Origin: Deltaproteobacteria bacterium
GTDB lineage: Bacteria; Desulfobacterota; Desulfarculia; Adiutricales; JAFDHD01
DNA: 34,888 nucleotides
Direction of reading: 5' to 3'
Assembly (NCBI GenBank): GCA_019308995.1
Contig: JAFDHD010000020.1
Span: forward strand, 1 to 34,888
Position 1 is the stretch's first letter. Each line of letters begins with the position of its first letter. Made by a program: the position numbers and the translations under genes. Shown one piece after another: positions 21,501 to 29,449 of this stretch. The notes beneath the pieces are model-generated. The model was not told the origin of the DNA. It did no database searches and was given only the letters and a program-made list of their open reading frames with translations.

Positions 21501-23288
21501 ATGGGTTTAGTCATTAATCACAACATGATGGCCATGACGGCAGCTCGGCACCTGCAGTCTATCTATGGATCGCTCGGCAAGTCCATCGAGCGCCTGTCAT
21601 CGGGTTTGCGAGTCAATTCCGCGGCCGACGATGCGGCAGGACTGGCGATCCGTGAACTCATGCGGGCAGACATCCGGGTCACCCGGCAGGGGATCAGGAA
21701 CGCCAGCGATGGCATCTCCCTGCTTCAGACCGCTGAGGGCGCACTCTCGGTCATTGATGAGAAACTCGTTCGCATGAAAGAACTGGCCGAACAGGCCGCC
21801 ACCGGTACTTACACCACGGTTCAGCGGGAGATCATGAATTCCGAGTACCAGGCCATGGCCGCTGAGATTGACCGGATCGCCAACGCCACGGACTTTAACG
21901 GTGTCACTATGCTCAATGGCGACATGAGGGACGGCCTGAAGATTCATTTCGGCACTGGCAACAGTTCGGCTGAGGACTACTACTTTATCAGGATTGACGA
22001 CGTACGGGCCACGCCGTCCACCGGTCTTGGCGTCGGCACGACTGAGACCACGAATGTGGACGCCTGGTACAACGACAACGTTTACCTGGGCGCGGCCAAC
22101 TGCGCTATCTCCACCACGAACGGCTACCTCTTCTTTGCTTATGACTATGACGCCAGCCGCACCGCCGGTTCGGCCGTGAGCACGGAACTGGGGAACATCG
22201 TTGGTATGTACCAGGTTGCCAGCGCTGCAACCGAAAGCGGCGCTTTCGGCCTGAACGCGCTAGTAGATGCGATCAACGAAGGTACAGCAGCCCGAGTCGG
22301 GATTAACATCGCATCACCGGGTCCAGATGGGCTTGGGGCAGCTCTGGGGTTGGCTAATTCCGGTGATAACGTGCATCTTACTGTTGGCGATGTTAAGATT
22401 GCATTTTACGGAAGCGCTGCGGCTGCCGGCGGTGGTGCCCAGTATGTTGACAGCGACACTGACATTGCCATTTTGGCGAGTGGTACTGCTGCAGCCAATT
22501 TTGCAAGTATTCTCACCTCAGCTATCAATGCAGCCAATGGCAATGTTTTTGCGGTATGGAATAATGATACCTCTGGGATTGCCGTTATGGTTTTCGCTAA
22601 GCAGGCCGGTGAGGCGGGCAATGGTTACCAAGCAGAGGAAGCTATAGCCGGCACTTCGTTGAAGATGCAATTTTCAGGTGCAAGTATTGACTCTACCACA
22701 AGTGCGACGACTGGAACGTTCTCTGGCGGTGGTGAAAGCTGGGTCACGGCCTCGGTTACCACGGATGAGGATGGTCGTTATCGCCTGAGGTTAGATGGTA
22801 CAATGACCGGTGCTGGCCATGACATTATGTTCTATGAAGCGGCGGATGCTACCGATTACAATGGCGGCGGGATTTGCGGGGCTAGCACCTGGATCGGCGC
22901 TCTGAGCGGGTACGACGACAGTGCCACGAGCGAGTGGATCCAGCTCACCGACTCCAGCGGTGTCAGCGCCTTCCTGACCGAACCCGGCCGGACCATCCTG
23001 ACCCAGTCCGCGGCCCAGTTGGCCCTAGGCGCGCTCAAGACGGCCATTGATTCGAAAGATACGATCCGGGCTACTCTGGGCGCCTTTCAGAATCGCCTGG
23101 AGAACACCATCACCCAGCTCTCGATCCAGGCCGAGAACCTGCAGGCGGCTGAATCCCGAATCTCGGACGTGGATATGGCCTGGGAGATGATGGAGTTTAC
23201 CAAGAACCAGATCATGGTGCAGGCGGCCACGGCCATGCTGGCGCAGGCCAACACCATATCTCAGGTCGCTCTAACGCTTCTCTCCTAA
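21501..23288 (+). CDS. fliC: Flagellin 2
   Basis: A 595-residue flagellin, paralogous to flagellin 1. The N-terminal part has MGLVINHNMMAMTAARHLQ and RLSSGLRVNSAADDAAGLAI; the C-terminal part has ITQLSIQAENLQAAESRIS and ends ALTLLS. The middle of about 350 residues is surface-exposed in such proteins; it contains a stretch (about 175-253) that is nearly identical to flagellin 1 at the DNA level, followed by a stretch that is much more different. The SD is AAGGAGAAGGA before the ATG, with two GGA motifs that CsrA could bind. The promoter is probably the sigma-28-type site at 21199-21225, reading through the 64-aa gene. A 14-bp stem hairpin follows at 23303-23335. Confidence 0.97.
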   Translation: MGLVINHNMMAMTAARHLQSIYGSLGKSIERLSSGLRVNSAADDAAGLAIRELMRADIRVTRQGIRNASDGISLLQTAEGALSVIDEKLVRMKELAEQAATGTYTTVQREIMNSEYQAMAAEIDRIANATDFNGVTMLNGDMRDGLKIHFGTGNSSAEDYYFIRIDDVRATPSTGLGVGTTETTNVDAWYNDNVYLGAANCAISTTNGYLFFAYDYDASRTAGSAVSTELGNIVGMYQVASAATESGAFGLNALVDAINEGTAARVGINIASPGPDGLGAALGLANSGDNVHLTVGDVKIAFYGSAAAAGGGAQYVDSDTDIAILASGTAAANFASILTSAINAANGNVFAVWNNDTSGIAVMVFAKQAGEAGNGYQAEEAIAGTSLKMQFSGASIDSTTSATTGTFSGGGESWVTASVTTDEDGRYRLRLDGTMTGAGHDIMFYEAADATDYNGGGICGASTWIGALSGYDDSATSEWIQLTDSSGVSAFLTEPGRTILTQSAAQLALGALKTAIDSKDTIRATLGAFQNRLENTITQLSIQAENLQAAESRISDVDMAWEMMEFTKNQIMVQAATAMLAQANTISQVALTLLS

Positions 23289-23302
23289 CCGGAGCTTTAA
23301 CA

Positions 23303-23335
23303 AACCCTGCGGGGATTAATCATCCCCGCAGGGTT
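23303..23335 (+). terminator. Hairpin after flagellin 2, terminator or mRNA stabiliser
   Basis: AACCCTGCGGGGAT (23303-23316) and ATCCCCGCAGGGTT (23322-23335) form a perfect 14-bp stem with a TAATC loop, followed only by CTT. The missing T-run suggests incomplete termination, so the next gene (start 23352) may still be transcribed at a lower level than flagellin. Confidence 0.65.
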
Positions 23336-23351
23336 CTTGAAAGGATAGATC

Positions 23352-23975
23352 ATGAATCAAGCCATGTCCAGTCTGGATTACCTGAGCAGTCTTTCTTCCA
23401 TGTTAAGTGAAGGACTTTCAGGTACTCGTGTTGAAGGGCTGCCAGCAGAAATTACCGAGGCTGTGAAGCTGGCTCAGATGGAGATGCAGGGTGTTCCTGA
23501 CGCCCTGGAAAATCTGGAGCGGGCCAGACAGGGTTTTGATAGGCTCGATCAGGCCATTGACCGCCTTCTCATCCTGGCTCAGGAGGCCTCGGAATTAGGC
23601 GATGAAGACCGGAAGGGCAGGGCGGTTCGCCAGGAGGAGTTTATGCGCCTGACGCAAATCGTGGCCCGTCTGGCCGGACGCCGGGATTACCATCAGCCCA
23701 AGCTAAGCCTGTTGAGCAGGCCGCAGGCGCGGGCGGCCAAGATGGCCCTGCAGTGCCTGGTTCCGGTCAAAAACGATTTGGCCAGCCAGCTAAAGGAGCA
23801 GGAGAACAACATTATCCAGGCCGTTGAGGCAACTCTTGAATTTATAAACGCGGTTAAAAAGGCCTTTCCCATGGCTATGGCAGAAGTGCCAGCTTTCTCC
23901 TGGAGTGCGATTTCACCCGGGACGCCCAGGCAAACTATGCACACGGGTCTGTCTCATGGAAGCGCGTTGCACTGA
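23352..23975 (+). CDS. Divergent flagellin-like (D1-type) protein
   Basis: A 207-residue protein with no clear family signature. Residues about 51-121 can be aligned by eye with the N-terminal D1 helices of flagellin: RLDQAIDRLLILAQEASELG parallels the flagellin segment VIDEKLVRMKELAEQAATG, and RQEEFMRLTQIVARLAGRRD parallels NSEYQAMAAEIDRIANATD. A later helix (about 130-170, LKEQENNIIQAVEATLEFI) resembles the C-terminal D1 helix in place and pattern. The D0 ends of a true flagellin are missing or replaced, and the C terminus (after 172) is proline- and serine-rich. SD AAGGA precedes the ATG. It could be a minor filament or junction component or a regulator that mimics flagellin. The homology is an inference. 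Confidence 0.65.
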   Translation: MNQAMSSLDYLSSLSSMLSEGLSGTRVEGLPAEITEAVKLAQMEMQGVPDALENLERARQGFDRLDQAIDRLLILAQEASELGDEDRKGRAVRQEEFMRLTQIVARLAGRRDYHQPKLSLLSRPQARAAKMALQCLVPVKNDLASQLKEQENNIIQAVEATLEFINAVKKAFPMAMAEVPAFSWSAISPGTPRQTMHTGLSHGSALH

Positions 23976-24002
23976 TTGACAAGCCGACATTCCAGGTACA
24001 AA

Positions 24003-24033
24003 GAAGGAGGCCAAACGGTCTCCTTTCTTTCTT
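24003..24033 (+). terminator. Terminator after the flagellin-like gene
   Basis: GAAGGAGGCC (24003-24012) pairs with GGTCTCCTTT (24017-24026) around AAAC, followed by the T-rich CTTTCTT to 24033. It lies between the convergent flagellin-like gene and flgL and could also end flgL transcripts, though the T-run on that side is poorer. Confidence 0.65.
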
Positions 24034-24118
24034 AAGGTTCATCAGAGTAAGTGAAAAAAAGTTCGTAACCAGACTTGAATTGCAACTGATTGTATCACAA
24101 AGAAGGTGTTTGGAATGA

Positions 24119-26383
24119 TCAACGGATGTAGTCGAGCAAGGAGAGGGAGGTAATCATGGACGTTGAGGCTAAGGTGGCCTGATAAGCCATTTCCTGGAGC
24201 TTAAGAGCGGTGATGGCCTCAATAAGATCTGTGTCTTCGATGTCCGACAACCGCTGTGTCGCCCCGATTTTGGTGCTTTCCAGGATGTTGCCTGCCACCT
24301 CAGTGCGGTTGATACGCACGCCTGTTTGAGCCATCTGGGAAGACAGGTTTTCTAATATCTGGTCAAAAACGGGCAGTTCGTCGGCCACGGCCCGCGGATC
24401 ATGATCAAGCAGGGCCTGTTTCAGGCGAAAGAGGCAGTCCAGAAGGTTATCAGGATCGCCGGCTCCACCCATGGCCTCCTCCCCGTTGACGTTGGCTTTA
24501 ACACGGTGGTTGCGCTGTATGTTCACCTCAAGGTCTTCGGTGTTCCCTAAATAGTGACTGACCTCTATGGTGAATTGGTCACTTACGGATAAGGTTCCTT
24601 CATTGGTGAAGGCGATTTGCACTCCCTGATCCAGGTCGGCCTTGGTGCTGTCCCAGATATTGGTTCCTGTGACGCTGGCCGCAAAGGCGTCGTCCGGCCC
24701 CCATGTCAGGCCTCCGTCTTCAGAGACCTTGAATCTGGCTGCAACGTCCTCACTGCCAGCCAGTGACCATGTTCCGATCTGATTAATGAGACCCAAGCCC
24801 GAGCTTCCCTCGGCCAGTGAGACTTGAACCAGCTCCCCGGCCGCAACATCCAGGGGATTGACCGGGTCATGGGCCTGGATGGCTGCCAGAACGTCTGCCG
24901 CGGTGGCGGAAATATTCCCGTCTGCATCGGTAGCCAGGGTCACCTGAATTTCATAGTTTCCTCCGCCAAGGTTGTTTACGGTCACCTCGGTGGTCTGGTT
25001 GGCCAGGTGAGGGTCGTTATAGATAAGGGAAATTTTATTCCCCTCGGTCCCGGAAATCAGTGCCGTGAACTTCAGGTCGTTGTGCCTCCCGGTGGTTAAG
25101 CTGGTGAAGCCCATGGCCGTGACCACACCGGAACCGTCATCGGTTCCAGCCAGGTCGGCCGAAACCAAGGCACTGGCCTCAGGGTCTCCATTGATGGCAT
25201 TCATAACCTGGGTCGCGGTCGTGGTGATGGCCCCGGTTCCATCGGTGGCCAGATTGACGGTGATATCATTACCGTCCACTGCGATGGTGAGGCTCTGGCC
25301 GGAAGCGCCCGGATCAACATAGCGAATCCTGATATCGTTACCAGACTCCCCGGCGTTTTGAGCCGTGAGACGGAGGTCATCGTTTGCGTCAGCCAGGCTC
25401 GTGGTCAGGGAGGCGAAATTGGTGGTCAGGGAGGCATAGGAAAATCCGCGGGAAAGATTTCGCGGGACACCGCTCATGTCAGAGACCACACCGCTGCCAT
25501 CGCTGCCCGGGGCCAGGGAAGCCGTAACAAGCGCACTGGCGCTTGGATCGGTATTGATGGCATTCATGACCTCAGCCGCGGTGCTGACGATGGCCCCGGC
25601 GCCATCGGTGGCCAGGTTGACCTGGATGTTATAGACGCCGCCGCCAAGATCATTGACAACCACCCCCAGGGGCTGGTTGATACCAAGGGGGTCCACGTAC
25701 TCGATACTGATGTTATCTCCGTCAGGCCCGGCGGTCTTGGCGGTGATAGTAAGGTCGTCATGGGTGTTATCGAAGTTGGTGGTCAGGGAGGCGTAAAGGG
25801 CCTCGGCTCCTCCGGCGCTGGTGATCTGGACCATGTATTCTTTACTCTGGCTTCCGGTGTATGTTCCGGCGCTGGCGGCCCTGCCGGTGTAGGCAGAGGC
25901 AGCGGCTAACGCGGCTGTGGCGTCATGGATATTCAGCTCTTTGATAAAGGGAGCGGTATCGGTCTTGCTGCCTGCAAAGATATAGCGCCCTTCCATGCTG
26001 GTGTTGCCCAGGTTAATTATTTCATCAATGATGCCGTCTATGGCTACCGCGGCTACGTCCAGATTCGAGTCCTGGTAAGTTTCGGTTGACATCTGCTCGG
26101 CTAGGACCTTGGCCTCGGTTACGGAATTTTTCATGTTCAGGAGAGCGGATTCGGAAAGCATGAGCAGATTGTTGGCCACGGACAGATCCCGCTGGTACTG
26201 CTCAATATCCGCCAGGACGGTCCGCATGGTCAGGATGTTCGCTCCTCCCAGGATGTCATCCGAAGGCCGATTGACCTTTTTCCCTGAAGAGATGGATTCA
26301 TTGAGCTTGCTCAGATCATAGGTTATCCGCTGCAGATTGAAGTTGATCATTGAGTATAAGCTCTGTTGAGAGACGCGATTCAT
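24119..26383 (-). CDS. flgL: Flagellar hook-filament junction protein FlgL, enlarged
   Basis: A 754-residue FlgL; typical members have 300-550 residues. The N-terminal D0/D1 part (1-145) contains LSKLNESISSGKKVNRPSDD and YIFAGSKTDTAPF (about 134-146). The C-terminal part (about 640-754) contains RLSDIEDTDLIEAITALKLQ and ends MITSLSLLDYIR. The middle holds three copies of a module of about 100 residues (about 199-302, 327-424, 428-535) with the pattern DLxxTAKxAGxxGDxIxI, YVDPxxxNQPL, VxLATDGxGxI, VMNAINxDPxASALV and DGSGVV. A further beta-rich domain follows (about 545-640). FlgL joins FlgK to the filament. It is the last gene of the flg operon, 14 bp after flgK. Confidence 0.95.
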   Translation of the reverse strand: MNRVSQQSLYSMINFNLQRITYDLSKLNESISSGKKVNRPSDDILGGANILTMRTVLADIEQYQRDLSVANNLLMLSESALLNMKNSVTEAKVLAEQMSTETYQDSNLDVAAVAIDGIIDEIINLGNTSMEGRYIFAGSKTDTAPFIKELNIHDATAALAAASAYTGRAASAGTYTGSQSKEYMVQITSAGGAEALYASLTTNFDNTHDDLTITAKTAGPDGDNISIEYVDPLGINQPLGVVVNDLGGGVYNIQVNLATDGAGAIVSTAAEVMNAINTDPSASALVTASLAPGSDGSGVVSDMSGVPRNLSRGFSYASLTTNFASLTTSLADANDDLRLTAQNAGESGNDIRIRYVDPGASGQSLTIAVDGNDITVNLATDGTGAITTTATQVMNAINGDPEASALVSADLAGTDDGSGVVTAMGFTSLTTGRHNDLKFTALISGTEGNKISLIYNDPHLANQTTEVTVNNLGGGNYEIQVTLATDADGNISATAADVLAAIQAHDPVNPLDVAAGELVQVSLAEGSSGLGLINQIGTWSLAGSEDVAARFKVSEDGGLTWGPDDAFAASVTGTNIWDSTKADLDQGVQIAFTNEGTLSVSDQFTIEVSHYLGNTEDLEVNIQRNHRVKANVNGEEAMGGAGDPDNLLDCLFRLKQALLDHDPRAVADELPVFDQILENLSSQMAQTGVRINRTEVAGNILESTKIGATQRLSDIEDTDLIEAITALKLQEMAYQATLASTSMITSLSLLDYIR

Positions 26384-26397
26384 TTATTCCTCTTTCT

Positions 26398-28467
26398 CTA
26401 AACCATCGAAATCAGCGACTGGAGCATTTCATCGCTGGTGGTGATGATCTTGGCCGCGGCCATGTAAGCGTATTGAAACTTGATCATATTCGTCAGCTCT
26501 TCATCAATGGATACGGCCGAGATCGAGTCGCGCTGCTGTTCAAGCTGCATGACCAGATTTTCGGTGAAGTCGGTGTTGCGGTTGATCGTGTGCGCCGTGG
26601 AGCCGATGTCCGCGGCCAGGGTGTTGTAAGCCTCAGAGATGGTGGAGGGGCCATTTTGAAAAAGGTAGGCCCTGTCTTTGAGGTCCGCGATGGTGAGGGC
26701 ATTGACATTACTGCCTCGCGAGGTCTCGCCTTCTGCGCTGACCATACCGGCGTTGATAAAGGATAGATTGTTTTCAATGGTTTGGTTTAACTGAACGGTG
26801 GCGGTGTCGTGACCGGAGAAGAAGGTGTTGAGGCCGAGCGCCATCAGGATGGAGGCGGTGTCATTGGCCAGGGTGTAATCATAACCGTTACTCGTGTCCG
26901 CCTCGATTTTGAGATGTTCTTTTCCAGAATCATCGGCAACGATACTGGCCCGAATACCCGCGATACCGGTGGCAAAGGATTCCCCGATCTGGGCGAGAAT
27001 ATCCTCTCGGGTGTCATTCGGGTTGACGTTAATGGTGTTGACAGCGGGTGAGTTGCTGGCGTCATAGGTGATCAGGTCAAAGGAGCCAGCCGCCATATCC
27101 TCCCCGAAGGTCAGGATATTGGAAAGATGACGGTTGAGATTTGTCTCCTCCATGGCGCTCACAAGTCCGCGCCCGTCGTTATCCTGGGCCAGAGCGACCG
27201 AGACGAGGGCGCGAGCGGCCGCGGCGCCGGCGCCGCTGTCGGTGTTAATAAAATCTATAATATCCCGGGCGGTTGCAGTGAAATTTCCCCCGGAATCCCT
27301 TGCTAAAGAAATGGTAATGTCATTATTGACAACAGTCACGCCCAGGGGTTGATTGAGGCCGCCGGGATCAAGAAAGGTAATGGTGACCTGATCCCCGTCT
27401 GCGCCTGTGTTTTTGGCGGTGAAGACGATGTCGTTGTCCTCTCCGGCCAGATTCGTCTCCAGCCTGGCGAAGGGTGAAACTTCATACGTTCCAGTCGCGT
27501 CTGTCATGTGAACCAGCCCGGCTCCCTGTGCATGCTGGCGGTTGACTTCCTTGATCAGCATGGCGGTGAAGGCGTCGAACTGGGTGTAAAAGTCTTCAAT
27601 AATGTTCTGTCGAATCTTTACCAGTCCGCCCAGCTGGCCCTGATCAAAGGTGTCCGTGATGTCCACCCGGGCGTCTGGAGAACGGTTCCAGTAGATTCGA
27701 TCATTTCCAGCTACATCCTTGGCCGAGCTGAGGGTCCAGTAGACGTTGCCTTCGACCAGGGGGAAGCCCTTGGGTGTTAAAACAAAGGTGCTGCCATCTC
27801 TCGGGTCTTCAAATTCAGTTATTTCTATAAGCCCGGCCAATCTTCTCAGGAGCACGTCGCGCTGATCCCGCATATCGTTGGCGTTGAACCTTCCCATCTC
27901 AGCGCGAGATATAGATTCGTTGAGTTCGGCGATCTCTTCGACCAAGATGTTGACTTCTGTTACGGCATCCTTAATGCGGAGGTTGAGATCCATCAGCTGT
28001 TCGTCGAGGCTGGCGCGCATCTGTGAGATGGTGTTGATGAGGGCGTGGCTGTTTTCCATCAAACTCATGCGCTCCGGGTTGCCTTCCGGGTTGTTGGCCA
28101 CCTCCTGCCATGAGTTCCAGAATTCAGCCAGTACTCTGTTGAGCCCGTTGTCAAGGCTTTCGTTGAAGATGGTCTCAATCTGCCAGATGATTGACTTCTC
28201 GGTTTCATATTTGGCCAGAAGGCTTGATTGCCTGATCAGATTCCGGGTCAGGGTTGCGTCGTACATTCGGCTGATTTTCTCCCCGGAAACGCCGCTGCCC
28301 ATTTCACCAAAGGCAGACTTGTAAGTCGGACTCGGAATAAGTTCTAACTCCTGGCGGGAGTAACCCTTGGTGTTGACATTGGCCATGTTATGGGCCGTGA
28401 CTTCCATTGAGGCCTGAGCCAGGAGTAGCGCCCTGTTGGCGATATGCATGGCGGTGTTGATGGGCAT
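26398..28467 (-). CDS. flgK: Flagellar hook-filament junction protein FlgK (HAP1)
   Basis: A 689-residue FlgK. The N-terminal region has TAMHIANRALLLAQASMEVT and HNMANVNTKGYSRQELEL (26-43), the usual rod/hook-type start, and EFWNSWQEVANNPEGNPER (115-133), a strong FlgK signature. The C-terminal region ends SIDEELTNMIKFQYAYMAAA then KIITTSDEMLQSLI. One copy of the module repeated in FlgL is inserted at about 335-440 (DNDIVFTAKNTGADGDQVTI; GLNQPLGVTV). FlgK forms the first ring between hook and filament. It lies 2 bp behind flgN, whose product is its export chaperone. Confidence 0.96.
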   Translation of the reverse strand: MPINTAMHIANRALLLAQASMEVTAHNMANVNTKGYSRQELELIPSPTYKSAFGEMGSGVSGEKISRMYDATLTRNLIRQSSLLAKYETEKSIIWQIETIFNESLDNGLNRVLAEFWNSWQEVANNPEGNPERMSLMENSHALINTISQMRASLDEQLMDLNLRIKDAVTEVNILVEEIAELNESISRAEMGRFNANDMRDQRDVLLRRLAGLIEITEFEDPRDGSTFVLTPKGFPLVEGNVYWTLSSAKDVAGNDRIYWNRSPDARVDITDTFDQGQLGGLVKIRQNIIEDFYTQFDAFTAMLIKEVNRQHAQGAGLVHMTDATGTYEVSPFARLETNLAGEDNDIVFTAKNTGADGDQVTITFLDPGGLNQPLGVTVVNNDITISLARDSGGNFTATARDIIDFINTDSGAGAAAARALVSVALAQDNDGRGLVSAMEETNLNRHLSNILTFGEDMAAGSFDLITYDASNSPAVNTINVNPNDTREDILAQIGESFATGIAGIRASIVADDSGKEHLKIEADTSNGYDYTLANDTASILMALGLNTFFSGHDTATVQLNQTIENNLSFINAGMVSAEGETSRGSNVNALTIADLKDRAYLFQNGPSTISEAYNTLAADIGSTAHTINRNTDFTENLVMQLEQQRDSISAVSIDEELTNMIKFQYAYMAAAKIITTSDEMLQSLISMV

Positions 28468-28469
28468 GA

Positions 28470-28979
28470 TCAGACCTCGCGGTTGAGCTTGATCGGCCCC
28501 ATGGATTTGGATGCCGCCCGCTCACCGGTGGGCAGATATTGATCTGCCTCGGTTAAACTCACACCGGTGAGAACGGTCAGGGAGTCTGTGATCAGTCCCA
28601 GCGTCTCTTCAATAAAGTTCTGGTTGTCCTGGTTGTGCCTGAAAATATCTGTTTTGATCCGTGCCAGGTCCTGGCTTGATCTTCTAAGGCGGCCGGAATT
28701 TGGCTCTGGAAGAGCTTCGGCCAGAAGGGCCAGCAAAGGCAGGGGCTCGGTCTTAAGGCCCAAATCTTGAGCCAGCTCCTTTATTTTCGTGGACACAGGT
28801 CCGATGAGAAACTTAATATCCTGGACCGTTTTCTCCTTGATCCTGGTGATCTTCTGGAGTCTGTCCAGGTCAAGTTCGATCAGGTTTTGCTGTTCTTCAT
28901 CCAGGAGCTTGCCCAGCTTTTGGTAAAGGCTGATCTGGCGATTAAGCAAATCCAGCAGTTGGTCAGCCGTCTGAAACAT
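28470..28979 (-). CDS. flgN: FlgN-type export chaperone
   Basis: A 169-residue helical protein directly before flgK, the usual place of flgN in this phylum. The N-terminal helices (LLDLLNRQISLYQKLGKLLD, EEQQNLIELDLDRLQKI, about 8-45) carry the FlgN pattern with LLxxExxALxxxDxxxLxxI. The later part (about 110-150) is again helical (NQNFIEETLGLITDSLTVLT). FlgN binds the C termini of FlgK and FlgL and delivers them to the export gate. Distances to its neighbours are 2-3 bp, so all are translated together. Confidence 0.85.
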   Translation of the reverse strand: MFQTADQLLDLLNRQISLYQKLGKLLDEEQQNLIELDLDRLQKITRIKEKTVQDIKFLIGPVSTKIKELAQDLGLKTEPLPLLALLAEALPEPNSGRLRRSSQDLARIKTDIFRHNQDNQNFIEETLGLITDSLTVLTGVSLTEADQYLPTGERAASKSMGPIKLNREV

Positions 28980-28982
28980 ATC

Positions 28983-29447
28983 TCAGATCCTTTCGGAAAG
29001 ATGATGAATAAAGGTTTCAAAATTATTCTCAAAGATGTCCGTACCCTTGTAAGGGCCCTGGCGGTCGTTCTGGGGATTTCTGTAAATTCCTGAAGACGCC
29101 TCGCCGCGTTCTGTTTCCTCGGGCCGATTCAGGTCATTCTGACGCAGCATCTGCTGGTAGAGCATCTGGCCGAGACCGATGCCTTTTCCCTGCGACAGGA
29201 AGATGGAGACTTGCTGGTCGAACATGGACTCATAGACGTTGCGGCCCGATGATTTAGGAAGCAGGCCATTTACAGGAATCGTCTGGCGTAATGTCTTCAG
29301 TAAGATGCTGATAAAAAGACTCTCCACGTCCGCGCAGGACTCTTTCAGCCTGGCCAGCCGTTCCTGCTCGCCCTTCTGAGCGGCCTTAAGCGTCGCGGCC
29401 TCGCAACGGAGCGGGGAAAACGACTTGTACTCGCACTCAAGGCCCAT
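28983..29447 (-). CDS. flgJ: Rod-binding protein, FlgJ N-terminal type
   Basis: A 154-residue protein with the rod-binding domain of FlgJ (about 35-110): ESCADVESLFISILLKTLRQ, then YESMFDQQVSIFLSQGKGIG and LGQMLYQQM. The C-terminal muramidase domain of enterobacterial FlgJ is missing, so another enzyme must open the peptidoglycan for the rod, as is common in delta-proteobacteria. The last 45 residues are polar and probably disordered. The gene lies 2 bp behind flgI and 3 bp before flgN. Confidence 0.88.
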   Translation of the reverse strand: MGLECEYKSFSPLRCEAATLKAAQKGEQERLARLKESCADVESLFISILLKTLRQTIPVNGLLPKSSGRNVYESMFDQQVSIFLSQGKGIGLGQMLYQQMLRQNDLNRPEETERGEASSGIYRNPQNDRQGPYKGTDIFENNFETFIHHLSERI

Positions 29448-29449
29448 GA

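Noticed and set aside
25358-25909. Glycine-rich 183-codon open frame antisense to the FlgL repeats
   Set aside because: It mirrors the repeated FlgL module in another frame; apparent repeats are a by-product.
24119-26383. Regularly spaced similar DNA segments that might look like a CRISPR or satellite array
   Set aside because: The segments are about 300 bp long, imperfect and in frame with FlgL; they are repeated protein modules.
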